The notes below the pieces were generated by a model. The model was not told the DNA's origin, made no database searches, and saw only the letters and a program-made list of their open reading frames with translations. From Amphiura filiformis (taxonomy: Eukaryota; Echinodermata; Ophiuroidea; Amphilepidida; Amphiuridae), in contig NC_092647.1 in the NCBI RefSeq assembly GCF_039555335.1, positions 19,132,946 through 19,196,945 of the forward strand: a DNA stretch of 64,000 nt, written 5' to 3'. This document shows, piece after piece, positions 1-11,116 of this stretch. Each line of letters starts with the position of its first letter. Position 1 is the stretch's first letter. The position numbers and the translations under genes were made by a program.

Positions 1-263
1 CACGCTCCAGCATTTACAAAGGGCGAAAGCAATTGCCAGCAAAGGATCTTGAAGAATCAAGAAGTTTAGCTTCAGTCAGGATAGAAGTGGAGAGACTTAT
101 TGGTCTGTTGAAATCCAAATACCAAATTTTGAAAGGACCTGTCCCAATTACAATGGTAAAAAGGCCAGATGACAAAAATTATGCTACAATTGATAAGATT
201 TTGACAGTTTGTGCAGCACTCATTAATGTTATGCCAACTATAGTCAACACAGACAAAGTATAA
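1..263 (+). pseudogene. Harbinger/ISL2EU-like DDE transposase, C-terminal fragment
   Basis: This is the last ~80 codons of a DDE_Tnp_4-type transposase, the enzyme that cuts and joins a PIF-Harbinger-class DNA transposon. The segment ASVRIEVERLIGLLKSKY carries the VER motif whose glutamate is the third catalytic acid in this family. The helix and tail that follow, with KRPDDKNYATIDKIL and a cysteine-alanine-leucine-isoleucine run, match the family's usual C-terminus. The stop is at 261-263. Upstream, PAFTKG reads in frame 1 and RKQLPAKDLEESR in frame 3, so there is a one-base frame change near base 20. The rest of the gene lies outside the window. Naming the superfamily is by recognition; ISL2EU versus another Harbinger branch cannot be settled from this piece. 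Confidence 0.75.
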
Positions 264-399
264 TGTTATTTGTTGTGTTGCATTGACCTAGTAGTAGGGA
301 TGTCCACTGTCAACACATTTGCTGCTAGAACAGTTTCCCACTCACTGTGTGTGTGCACTCACCCATGTATTGTCTATGAAAACACAGCTCCATGCACTA

Positions 400-662
400 T
401 ACGCTGGCGAAGTTATGTAATTATCGGATTAACTACCATAGCAAAAGGTGAAAACAATTTTTGAATATACCGCGCTACACTGATACGTTCATGCGGTACC
501 TCTTCATTGAACCATATCATGCTGATTACTTGCACCTGTAAGATTAGTATCTTTGAAAAGACCAGTATTGTATTCAATCTAATGCTGCGCGATATGTTCA
601 AAATAGTTTTCACCTATTGCTATGCTAATTAATCCGATTAATTACGTAACTTCGCCAGCGTA
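400..662. mobile_element. MITE family A, copy 1
   Basis: The element has terminal inverted repeats of about 65 bp starting TACGCTGGCGAAGTTA and ending with the complement, TAACTTCGCCAGCGTA. There is no coding capacity. A second copy lies at 2207-2501. The left flank is TA but the right flank is GA, so the target duplication has decayed or the end is slightly off. Confidence 0.85.
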
Positions 663-2204
663 GAGAGGTTGTGCATGAAATTATTGATTGGCTCCAAAGA
701 AATGATTTGAACTGATGTCGTAATCATGGCGCAGTGCAGTCCATTCAATCAAATGTTGTCATTAACCTATTTTAGGCCAAAATAAAAAGATTTGCCTCAA
801 AGCTTGCGCATGAGTTTGTAAAATCACGCAATTTGAAGAAAATGAAATGCATAAAAAAAATTTTTAATTTAATTTTTTATAGTTTTTTCCGGAGGGCAAG
901 AGTTCTGACCCCCTCCTGTCAGTGGCACCGCCACTGGACTGCCACCATTTCAGATATGCTATCCATCATGGCTTCCATGTTGTAGCAATGCACACACAGT
1001 TTATTGCTCAGTGTAGTAAAGTAACCTTTAAGTTGGAGTTTAATGTTACCAAAGTTATGTCATGATGAAATATAATCATTTTTGAACATACTATGTGCTG
1101 CTCTTAAAAGATTTAAAAAAAATTTAAACTACCACTATTCATTTAATATAATGTACTTTTCAGCTGTGAGCTGTCTTGGCCACATGATGGCTACCAGTAT
1201 TATTTATCAATCCATTCTCAAAATATGACTTAAGTGTCTGGTGGAAAAAATGTTGACTCGATGTTTATATGTTTTAAAGCATATTAAGAAAAATGAAACA
1301 ATTCTGTTACCCTTTTTCAAATGTTTTGTTCTGAAATTTTACTCCTCTATGGAGATATTTTCTGGAATGGAACGTCCGATTAAGATGATTTGAATGGCAA
1401 AATGTTTCTTTCATCAAGTCCCAGCCAATAAGTCAAATCTGAATCACTTTTAAAAGTACTTACAGTTTTAGTGGACATCCCTACTACTAGTATTATGTCA
1501 ATATACAGGTATGGTAATGTAAATTTTTGCTATTGTAAGTTACAAAACAATTTAATGACCTACAATACAATTACATATCCTGAAGACTTTTATTATACTT
1601 TTGTCATACTGATAATTAATGTTTTATTCACAGAGCTTGAGTAGTTGAAATATTTGTTTACACTGTTGCAGAAATACTGTACCTGTTTCATACATGTATG
1701 TAGGGACAATCATACCTATGTATTGGTTATTAGGTTTAACTATTTCATGTGTAGTTTCATAGTCCACAACAATTTCATCTTGATATTGTTCATAATAGTT
1801 TTTCCTTTCAATTCAAATTTTAAAAGCAATTTTCACATGTCTGTTTCGTGCCCTGTACATGTACATTGGCATGAAATTTGTGAATATTAATTACAAGTTG
1901 AGCATATTTGGTATCTTGCATTTCATACCAAATTATAGGACAAAACTCATCACTTTTTAACTTTGTAACCAACATGTGCAGATTGTCCCTAACTGATATG
2001 GTACAATGTACCCATCATTGTGTTTTTATGTCCATTTACATGTGTAACCTGATCGAGTTTCCAAAATGCCATCGTTATGTACATTGAATTCATTATTCAT
2101 TCATTATGGTGTTTCAAAGTAAATGATTTTTGAATAGATTATCTTCTAAATACTACTATGGTAAGCTTGTAATAATAAGTGGGACTCATAACATTGTGGA
2201 GTGA
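663..2204. other. AT-rich stretch, no gene seen
   Basis: No frame resembles a known protein and no exon with good splice sites was recognised. Around 885-945 the sequence CCGCCACTGGACTGCC resembles the end of the hAT-like MITEs seen at 4898 and 9282, so a decayed copy may lie there. Confidence 0.5.
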
Positions 2205-2206
2205 TA

Positions 2207-2501
2207 TACGCTGGCGAAGTTACATAATAATCAGATTAACTACCAATAATAGCAATAGGTCAAAACTATTTTTGAATATACCACACTGCACTGATACGTT
2301 CACGCGGTACCTCTGCATTGAACCATATCACGCTGATCACTTGCACCTGTAAGATTAGTATATTTGTAAAGACCACTATGATAGTAGACATACACAGGCG
2401 ATTAGTTACACCTGCTTGTAGTGCAGCGTGATATGTTCAAAATTGTTTTGACCTATTGCTATGGTAGTTAATCCGATTAATTACGCAACTTTGACAGCGT
2501 A
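2207..2501. mobile_element. MITE family A, copy 2
   Basis: This is a second copy of the 400-662 element. It has the same TACGCTGGCGAAGTTA start and an inverted end TTGACAGCGTA, and is flanked on both sides by TA (2205-2206 and 2502-2503). That fits a TA-duplicating transposase. The centre is diverged from copy 1 and about 30 bp longer. Confidence 0.85.
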
Positions 2502-3138
2502 TAGAATGGTGTACACAATTAGGCCCAGCATTTATGCATAAGTGTGCTTTGCATTTTGCATGACACATTTTTGTGGATTGGTTAAACTATATTGATGTAA
2601 GCAGTAACAAAAACAAATGATTTTAAATACAATTGTAATTTCTTCAAGAATTTTATGTATGTCATACATGTTTAGACCTTATTCTGATGATGTCATCTAA
2701 TCGATATTGGTGTCAGATGTAAAGAAACAACACATGCATTTACCACGTGCCCACAGTGTGAAAACACCAAATACTGCGTATTTGCTCCTCTGTTTTGTCA
2801 TCTTTCACTTTAGCTTCCATAAAATAATTGTTTATTACAGGAATTGTTACCTTTGTTTCAGCTTGTTTCGATACTCCAAAATACAAAAGATGATACGGAA
2901 AAACCGTGATGCTATTTGAAAATCAATCTTTGTTTTGTTTCACATTTTGTTTACTTTCTACACCGTGACAAACTTAACGTGTACTGCGAGCTGGCAATCC
3001 CGCGCATGACTTAAAGTTGATCATGCGCTGGCGCGCTATTTGCGTTTGTGTGCTGATGACTCGAATCAAATGCTGGACCCAATATCGATTGATTGGTGAC
3101 GTCTGAGAAAGAGGTCTATGAACACAGAGTTTTATTTC
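2502..3138. other. No gene seen; short dispersed repeat at its end
   Basis: No coding signal was recognised. Around 3075-3120 the motif CCAATATCGATT, then TGACGT and AAGAGGTCTAT, recurs at about 24271-24316. It is part of an older dispersed repeat. Confidence 0.4.
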
Positions 3139-3240
3139 AAAGTTTTAGGGGCCTGAGCTTTCGATCCTAGCAGGATCTTTATCAAAGGCAGAGTGATCCT
3201 GCCTTTGATAGGATCAAAAGCCCAGGCCCCTAAAACTTTA
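3139..3240. repeat. ~100-bp hairpin repeat
   Basis: This is a near-perfect inverted repeat. The left arm begins AAGTTTTAGGGGCCTGAGCT and the right arm ends with the complement GGCCCCTAAAACTT, with a short loop around GAGTGATCC. It could form a long stem in RNA or DNA. It is probably a terminal hairpin of a dispersed repeat. Confidence 0.8.
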
Positions 3241-4099
3241 ATTTTACTTAACAGGCTATTTTTGTGGATAAGCAGTTTACAACAGCTCACTTTTTAACAC
3301 AGAGTTTTAATTACACTTACTACATTATAGTTATATTGTGATAAAGAGGAAGCCCTGACAGGGCAGTTCTTCTGGGTAAACCAATCCTGCCTGGTTATCA
3401 AATTAATCAGTGACATGGTTATCTCTGAATTTGACAGACCTGTGTTAATTGATGTTGTAATATTATTGCATCAATTAGCACAATTATAGTACCAGTGCAG
3501 GCCAGAGAAGATATCTTATACACTTCCCATAATGCATTTCTTTCATTTCAATTATCTGTACTGATTTAAGTAGTGCAACATGGGTCAAAAGTGATGAAAT
3601 ACAGTGAACAGATCACATCCCGATCTTGCAAAATATGTTTATTTCTTAACTATCGGCCCATGTATGTCCCTGGGGTACAGTACAGCCAGTCTATTCTCAA
3701 AATGAAAACAAAGGAAACCTGTACAAAGCAAAGGATTTGTGGAAGAATAATATATCTTCTCTGAGTGCAGGGACTCAAGTCCATGTGTGAATGGTTGAGT
3801 GTTCTTCAAATGTCCCTGATAGAGATGAAACGTTCAATTTAATCTTGAGATTGTCAGGGTTCCCTGCCACTCGGAAGAATCCGGGAAAATGAAAATACAT
3901 TTTCATGTACTTCCTTAAAGGTAAAACTTAGTCAAAGTAATGGAAAACTGAAGGAATTTGAGTAACACAAGAGAGCATTAAATTGACCAATTCATGGTGA
4001 AAATTCAAGTGGAAATATCTCTCATAGAGAGAGTTGAAAATAAATAAAAACTCTCAATTTTGTTTAAATTTTGAAATGCTTAGTAAAATTTGAAAGCCA
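3241..4099. other. No gene seen
   Basis: Mixed AT-rich sequence with no recognisable coding or repeat structure beyond short hairpins. Confidence 0.4.
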
Positions 4100-4101
4100 T
4101 A

Positions 4102-4445
4102 CCGTATTTCGTGAAATAGTCGCCCCCCTCAAATAAACGCCCCCACCACTTTTTTCAACCAAGATGTTTAAAAAATTCCGATATTTCCATGCTATCTTGT
4201 GTATAGTAAGCTTACCAAGTTGCTCACATGGTCGGTAATAGCAGCAATAAATGGCGAAAATCTGCATCAGAAACCCGAAGTGAACAAAAGTCAGTGTCAA
4301 AAGTTCATAGTTCGTCATTTTAGCGTGACTTTTAAGCTTACCTAATGATTTTAACGGGAATTGTCGTGCTAAAAATGACCTCTAATAAACGCCCCCCCTT
4401 GGGAAAATGTAACGCCACCGGGGGCGTTTATTTGACGAAATACGG
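4102..4445. mobile_element. MITE family B, TA target duplication
   Basis: Inverted ends start CCGTATTTCGTGAAATAGTC and finish with TTTGACGAAATACGG. Both arms continue into matching AAATAAACGCCCCC / GGGGGCGTTTATTT. TA flanks both sides (4100-4101, 4446-4447). The element is non-coding, and its ends resemble family B2 at 4510. Confidence 0.85.
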
Positions 4446-4509
4446 TATATTATAACATTTGCTGAGGAGGATGTATATTTTGTAAATGATTTTTATTGAT
4501 TTTCAATTA

Positions 4510-4820
4510 CCGTATTCATTGGCGCTTTTAAGTCACTTTGGGTGGGCGCTTATTTTATACCTGGTTTGCATAATTTTTTCGTAAGGGGCGTTTATTAGAG
4601 ACAAATTTAATTTACATATTAAAAAAGGGCTCTGAGATGTTCTAATAGCTTTTCTGATTCAGAAAATGTTTTGCAAGTTTAAACAGGATTGTAGTCCTCC
4701 AGCTTTTTCACTGTATCGATATCTCTCTGTCACTTCAACATTAATGGTATCCTTTAGCAAATTGAAAATACCCTGGGTGGGCGCTTATTGGGGCATGGGC
4801 GCTTATTGGAATGAATGCGG
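4510..4820. mobile_element. MITE family B2, TA target duplication
   Basis: The left end CCGTATTCATTGGCGCTT matches the inverted right end GGAATGAATGCGG. TA flanks both sides (4508-4509, 4821-4822). Internal GGGTGGGCGCTTATT motifs are repeated. It is related to family B by its first seven bases and its GC-rich subterminal boxes. Confidence 0.8.
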
Positions 4821-4897
4821 TAGGTACTGTAGTTTTGTCAAAAATTGAGATTTTGAATAAAGTTACTACAAATGACTAAAATTATTACAATGGATAT

Positions 4898-5393
4898 CAG
4901 GGGCGGATCCAGGAATTTTCAATAGAGGGGGCGCCGAGCCACCACCGCCCCAGACAAACAAGAACCTAGACCAATAACTTTGACTCGCGTAGTGAAGCCG
5001 ACACTGCTTAGCAACGAATTTGACAAGGACGCATACCGGACGCAAACAAGCGAACATGTTACGTCTATGGAACATGCTGCATTGGACGCGGCGCTAACGG
5101 CGCAGTTATCACGCAAAACGAGCGCGTCAAACATGTATGCGATATTTCTCCTCGCCTAGTAACCCCCCGTCAATCCGTCAATATCACCTTGGATACGGGG
5201 CTTCACCTCCCGCTGTGGTAAAAGATGGGCAGTAATAGGTCTAGGTGGTATGTCTATGACCACCGCCGCTGCTGCGGCTCGGCGCCCACACAAAGTCAGG
5301 CGCCGCTCTGCAAAAATACACAGAGTCAGGCGCCGATCTGCAAAAAATAGAGGGGGCGCGCGCCGGGTGCGCCCCCCTCTAAATCCGCCACTG
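4898..5393. mobile_element. hAT-like MITE with GC-rich inverted ends
   Basis: The left end is CAGGGGCGGATCCAGGAATT and the right end is TAAATCCGCCACTG. Subterminal GAGGGGGCGC and GCGCCCCCCTC blocks are also inverted. The flanks repeat GATAT (up to TGGATAT, depending on where the right end is set). The interior includes GC-rich tracts with two short tandem AGTCAGGCGCCG motifs. No transposase is present. The hAT assignment is inferred from the CAG...CTG ends and the clearer relative at 9282. Confidence 0.75.
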
Positions 5394-6491
5394 GATATAT
5401 AACACATATGCGATGTTCATAACACATGACATACACAGCACAGCCAATGGAGTGATGCATGTATACACTGTAAAATACAGGTACCTACAGTTATGTACAG
5501 GTAATGGTACCTACACCTATAGGTGCAATAATATATTACTGTAAAAGTGTTTAAAAACTGCAATTATAGATATATATATATATATTTACAAAGCTAAAAA
5601 CTGCAATTATACTATAGATATATACAAAGCTTTAAATATGTGTAAGCACATTATTATATTGTACATTTATTTATTATTCAAATAAATTTTAAAAATTATT
5701 CAAATTTATTATATTATATAAATAATTCTATATACAAATTATAATGAGTTCCATGGGAAACGCATAAGTTATTATTGCCAATTTTGCCATTAATTTAGAT
5801 GGCACCTTCCATGCCCAGGTTCCATGCCTATTATACACCTGCACCAACAACTATTGCCCAAACAATTTTTAGAAGTCACACATTTGAAAGATTTATATGT
5901 CTTGTGTGTTGGGTTGTATAACAATACAGTAGGCTGGACTGCCTTAACCGAATTGATCATATCTCACACAGGTCTCTTTTTTCAGACAAATCAAGTGTAA
6001 ATGAGCTGTCAACATTTGACCACAAATTGCATTAAGTTGTGAAAACTCATGAACACACTGTGTCATACACTGTACTGCTCTAACTATGAAAGCTGGATGC
6101 TCTGGACACCTCGGAGAGATAGGTTGGAGTGAATTCCAGTTGTGATCAATCCTGTTAAGATAGTGGAACCTATAATGTCAACAAATTTGTGGTGGTTTTT
6201 TTTTCATAATCATATTCAAAAAGAATAATTAAGTAATTGAATGACAGGTTAGCTTTAACAGGTGCAAGTAACAGGTCAGTCAGGATTAAAGATTTACCAT
6301 TGAAAACTATGTGGATTTTCCTACACTCTTAAATTTTCAAAAATATCTCTGGTCCCCAGATATTATTGGAACCTTTGTTTGGGCACAGAGCCAATTTTTG
6401 TGCATAATATTTTTGCAAAAGAGTTTTGATAATAGTTTCTTCATTGAAAACCACAGACTACCAAAACCTGGAGGTGAGGAAATGGTGTGTA
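5394..6491. other. AT-rich repeat-like sequence, no gene
   Basis: It contains a TA microsatellite near 5566-5585. The segment 5520-5660 (GTGCAATAATATATTACTGTA, then TTTAAAAACTGCAATTATAG) is homologous to 7589-8050. No coding signal was seen. Confidence 0.5.
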
Positions 6492-7133
6492 GGGGAGACC
6501 GGGGTAAAGTAGACCCAGGGGCAAAGCGAAACACCCCATTAATTTCTTTATAATGCTGCCCTCAATCTCCAAGCTCATGTGTTTAGAACACGGCATGGAT
6601 CCAGCATTGTTTGTGATAAGGGGCAATTGAATGAGTCGGGTATGTGTGATTTTTTCAGAAAATGTCTGTTTTGATATATTTAACCCGATAATTTATAGAA
6701 ATATTATTATCTGCCAAAGCACTGTGCTTTTGCTGAATTACTTTGATAGCCATATTAATGATAGATGGGCTTAAGCCTATTCATGCATGGTGACAGGAAT
6801 AGTATACTGATATACCCGGGGTGATATACCAAGAGGTAGGCCCTAAGTGGTGTTAACAATGAAGACACACCTCAAGGGGGTACATTTCTGTAATACCCCC
6901 TCCACGTTTCACTTGTGACTCTACCCTAGCCCAATGAACTTTGGGCCAAGCGGAACGACCTTTTTCAAATTCACACCATTTAATAAAGCTGCATTTTTTT
7001 CAACTTCATTAATATCATTTGTTGGTTGCAGTCCTAAGGTAAGATTGTAAACCTTAAGTTTTGCCTTGCCTTGCTTCGTAATCCTGTTTGGGCTAGACAA
7101 CAAAAATTTGGTCCACTTTGCCCCGGTCTCCCC
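6492..7133. mobile_element. MITE family D, TA target duplication
   Basis: Ends are GGGGAGACCGGGGTAAAGTA and the inverted GGTCCACTTTGCCCCGGTCT. TA lies on both sides (6490-6491, 7134-7135). The element is 642 bp and non-coding. Its interior is only partly palindromic. Confidence 0.8.
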
Positions 7134-7614
7134 TACTCGGTACAAATGACCATATGGGGATGTGCCACAAATAGTGCATTTTAGGCACTCTGGTACCTAT
7201 ATCAATGGCCCCTTTTTCTATATATATAAATATAAATAAAAATAGCCCAATTTTGTGTGATTGTAGGCAGAAGTTTTGAAATTTCCTCAAATTTGGGGAA
7301 AAAGTTGTCAAAATTAAGACTATTGTGTTAAATTAGGCCGAAAGTTTTGAAATTTGGTATATAAATGACAATGGGTCCAAATTTCTTTAGAGGCAACAAC
7401 ACTGCAAGCATTCAAATGTATGAACTTAACCTGCTGGTGTGGGATAGCCCAATCACATTTAACCAGTCTGTTTGATAACTCACATGGTGCAATTAGTGTA
7501 TAACAGTCATCAAAACAGTCATATGTTTTGCAAGTGTATAAAAGGTAATTTAGATTTTTGGTATAATTCAAACATATAAACATACATATGTGCAATAATA
7601 TGTTACTGTATGAT

Positions 7615-7943
7615 ATACCCCGTTTATATTGGGTAAAAGTCGTAATTGAATTCACTAAAGTCGTAATCAACTTAATTTGTATCATAAGTAAAACAGGTAC
7701 AAGACGTTAGTGAATTTGAATAAGTCGTCATCAATTACGACTTTTCGCTAATGTAAACGAACACATTGTTGAATTCGTATTTACCTGATGTATCAATTAG
7801 TAACAAACAAAAGCGATATTTGTGAATGCGAATTTGGACTCGAATTCAGCCGATGTGGTGTAAACACCCACCAAACGAATTAATCTGCTGTCGTAAATAC
7901 AGCTTAAGTCGATTACGACTTTTGCCCAATGTAAACGGGGTAT
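7615..7943. mobile_element. MITE family E
   Basis: Ends are ATACCCCGTTTATATTGGGT and the inverted complement ending AATGTAAACGGGGTAT, with AAGTCGTAAT boxes in both arms. It interrupts a repeat whose uninterrupted copy is at 5520-5660 (TTACTGTAAAAGTGTTTAAA there), so the insertion is visible directly. Confidence 0.8.
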
Positions 7944-8175
7944 TAGTGTTTAAAAGCTGCAATTATAGATATAATATACAAATCTATATACGTAAGCACA
8001 TCATTATATTATACATGTATTTTATGCATACAAATAAATCTATGTACAGAATGAAACTGAACAATCCTCATGTGAGATTATTCCAAGTTACATATTTGGT
8101 GTACTGTATAGTATTGTATGACCCATAAACCAGAGGCGGGTTAGGGCATGATGAGCAAGTTACAAATGTTGGGGC

Positions 8176-8575
8176 AAAATGAATGTCCTTCTGATATCAA
8201 ATAATTTTGATTGTTTGAAATTCACAATATAAATACACATTTTATGGCAACTGATTGATATTTTAGAAATTTTAACAGTCCTCAAAAGTAAATTGTATAA
8301 ATCAAATGATATGTACCGTGTAATTAAAGTGTATGTAGCTGGCATAAAAGCCATCCATCATATGAAAATTTTGACCTTTTGTATTGAAAATATTCATTTT
8401 TTCCCAAAAACACCAAAAAAATGTAGACCATTTTGAGATGAAAATATATATCTTCAAAAAGAAAGGTCAAAATTTTAAATTGATGTTCAGCTTTTCATTC
8501 CAGCTACATACACTTTACATTTCATTAGATATATAAAGTTTATTTTGAGGACTGTTAAATATCAAAAATATCAAA
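8176..8575. mobile_element. Palindromic MITE family F, truncated copy
   Basis: This is a diverged copy of the long palindrome at 29591-30252. It shares TTCTGATATCAAATAATTTT, GACAGTCCTC-type, AAAGTGTATGTAGC and GGTCAAAATTTT blocks, arranged symmetrically around a centre near 8410. Both outer ends are missing. Confidence 0.75.
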
Positions 8576-8901
8576 TCTTCCTATAAATAGGGAAATGTGG
8601 TATCTATCTATATATGCGAGTACATCAAAGGCTCTGTCAGTTTCAATCCAAATGTCGCCAAATTCATAAGGGAGATCGATGAATATACCAAGACGGCAGG
8701 GACAAAATTTGGTTGAAAACGGTCAAGAATTTGCCTTAAAATCAGTAAAGAAGTGAGTTTTTCAGGCAAATATATAGACCCCCTATTAGCAGTTGTTTGC
8801 TTAAGGGCTATGCCAACCAACACATCCACTTGGCTTGCTGAAAAAGCACAGCAGCAGATGACAGACAGGTCATACATTGATTGCTGCTATTTTCTGTAAT
8901 T

Positions 8902-9024
8902 GTTGCTATCTTCTGTAGATAGCAGGAAAGGCATGCATTGGAAATTATTACACTCAAAAACTTGACTATCTCTTGAAGACGAGAGAGATCATGCATTAAC
9001 TGTTGCTATCTTCAGTAGATAGCA
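8902..9024. repeat. Two copies of a 23-bp palindrome
   Basis: TTGCTATCTTCTGTAGATAG followed by CAG occurs at 8902-8924 and again, with one base changed, at 9002-9024. Each copy is itself an imperfect palindrome, CTATCT...AGATAG. The function is unknown. Confidence 0.7.
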
Positions 9025-9281
9025 GTAAGAGTATTTGAAACTGATTTAAGAGATTAATTGAAAGTTGAAATGGTGGATTTTGTGTACATTTTCAATGGCA
9101 TGTGTAGTTATATTACTGTACTGCAAAGCATAATGGGTTACTCCTTTAGATATATGGTGGGTCAAAGGTCATACAGAGATCAAATTCAAACTGCTCAAAA
9201 GCTGTTGAAAAGTGTGCTAAATTATTCCTCTGTCATGACAATCCAGAAAAAGTATTATCATGCTTTGCAAAGTGGAACATA

Positions 9282-9437
9282 CAGTGGCGGGGATTTTCCC
9301 CAGTCAGAACCCTTGCCCCACCCCCCACTAAGCATTCAAAATTACGAAAATCTCAACTTTTTGTGGCAATTTTGCACAAAATTTGATGATTTTGCCCCCC
9401 CATGTTCCACGAAAAAAAATTCCTGGCTCCGCCACTG
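9282..9437. mobile_element. hAT-type MITE with perfect 8-bp target duplication
   Basis: The 156-bp element begins CAGTGGCGGGGATTTTCCCC and ends TGGCTCCGCCACTG. It is flanked by perfect 8-bp direct repeats GGAACATA (9274-9281 and 9438-9445). The 8-bp duplication and CAGTGGCG ends are the signature of hAT-superfamily elements. The perfect duplication suggests a fairly recent insertion. Confidence 0.9.
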
Positions 9438-9445
9438 GGAACATA

Positions 9446-10091
9446 GCTAAATCATAGTCCTTTATATTTCTAACTCATGAACTGGCAATGAATGTCAAAT
9501 TATTTGGTCAATGTTTGACATAGGCCACAACCGTGCATTTAGGGCATTTGTCATATATTGTGACAATCAAGCCCAAAGACTTGTACAAAGAATAATTTCA
9601 AGTTATGCATTCAAGTTTTTTTAAGACACATACTCTTCATACTCTTTTCCATAACCAATTATCAAAAATAACACAAAATATTCAAAATACAAGCTAACTC
9701 TTGGCCTATACTGAAAATTTTGAATATTGACTCATCATGCCAAGTCTGAGAAATTTATGTACAATTGTAAGAAAACATGCAAAATTGTATTTTATAGCCA
9801 GTTAGAACTAATTAAAGGATTAGGATTTAGCTACGCTTCATTTGGCAGAACTTGAAAATATTTTTTTTAATCCCCCCAAAATAGTGCAGTATTTTTATTG
9901 ACTGGGGAGTAGTCCTTGACAAACTTGTAATATGACTGGTTCGATTCTCATTCATGTGTGCTGCCAGTTTGAGACTCTCCTCGCACATTGCGCATATTAG
10001 CAGAACCATGCGAGTAGTGAATACAGACCAAAAGGCTCCACTCAGATAACATATAATATTCAACAGCAAAATTAGCTGGCTAGATATAATT
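9446..10091. other. No gene seen
   Basis: This is the AT-rich 3' flank of the minus-strand YqaJ exon. No additional coding exon or repeat structure was recognised. Confidence 0.4.
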
Positions 10092-11116
10092 CTATGAATT
10101 AACTGTAGCTAGTGGAATGCGTGAGGGGTTGCTTGTATTCTTAAGCATTGGAAGAATTGATTTAATAAAGAACTTACGAAGAGTAGTTTCAGAGGTTTTA
10201 AACCACTCCTGGTTTCTTCTTTCTTTTGTGATGAGACAGCACCCTGGAGTCCATATAACCAAATAACAAAAATCTCTCTCACATATGTTCATTTGCATTT
10301 GAATTTGTGTGTAGTATGGATGGTCAGTTTTTATATTAGAATTGGAATCAAGGTACATGTTTTTCATAATGTTGACATTTGTTGTATACCTAAGTGAGTA
10401 TGGGCACTTAACTTCCACCAAGGATGTACCGTGACAATCACATGAAATTAATCTATCCGGTGATGCACCCAAGTATGGGTATTGTGTGTGCACATAAAGA
10501 CCACATTTGGAAATATTTACATTTACATGACCATCACCATGAAGGTGCTGAAGTAGCCTTTCTGCTCCATCCTCTTCGTGACATCTTCCCCACTTAATTG
10601 GAGGTATATTTAGTAATGACATGTTATAACTGGTCTGACAAATATTGTTTAGTATTGATTTTGCAGGCGGATCTTTTGTGCGAAGGACACTGTGCACCTT
10701 TGAGGCAGTGACCCTCCCCACCCTTTGCTCATGCCAGATAGTGCTGTCTGCTTGGTTCCTAGTTGATTTCTCTAAATACGCTGATTCTTCTGAAGTAATA
10801 ACTAATTTTTGATAAAGTTCTTCTAATTCAAGTGATTCATGATTATGTTCGCATACTTGTTCTTTTTTTAGTGATTTGGGCAGGTGAGGAGGTGCTTTGA
10901 ATTGGGGTGGCACAAAATCAATATAAAAATCATCATGAGCGGACAAAACAGCACTATTTGTGTTGTTTTCTGATAAAGTCTGAAAAAAAATTCTTGCTCT
11001 TCTACTGTCGGCTCACTGGGTTCATAATTTGGCCTTTTAATTTTGGTACCTGTAGGCCTTACATCATTTGCTCGCTTCTTCACAAAGTTTATGTCAACAA
11101 TTCTTGATGGTTCAAT
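10092..11116 (-). CDS. YqaJ-type nuclease exon (SWIM/YqaJ transposon-associated family), 3' terminal exon
   Basis: The 284-residue open part carries the YqaJ (lambda exonuclease-like, PD-(D/E)XK) core, expected to degrade or nick DNA. Visible are WHEQRVGRVTASK (71-83), WGRCHEE (119-125), GASPDR with the catalytic aspartate at 164, the E-x-K pair in LVEVKCP (E178, K180) and the TQIQMQMNI helix (213-221). A good 3' splice site (TTATTTTTTCAG) precedes base 11116 and opens a phase-0 exon that begins IEPSRIVDINFVKKRAND. Between that start and the nuclease core the frame breaks in a run of eight T (about 10982-10989); one extra T would rejoin the two parts. That is either a mutation or a homopolymer error. 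The stop is at 10092-10094. Such proteins usually carry a SWIM zinc finger upstream; the exon at 23665-24070 encodes one on the same strand. The nuclease active site is intact; the frame break argues for a decayed or mis-sequenced copy. Confidence 0.85.

Larger units (their letters stand above)
4448..5460. repeat. Dispersed repeat, copy 1, carrying two insertions
   Basis: The start (ATTATAACATTTGCTGAGGAGGA) and later blocks (CTGTAGTTTTGTCAAAA, GATTTTGAATAAAG, CGATGTTCATAACACA) reappear in order at 23101-23315. Here the copy is interrupted by the MITEs at 4510-4820 and 4898-5393, which are absent from the 23-kb copy. Confidence 0.7.

Noticed and set aside
9920..9960. B-box-like GGTTCGATTCTC on the plus strand
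   Set aside because: No A box or acceptor stem at the right distance.
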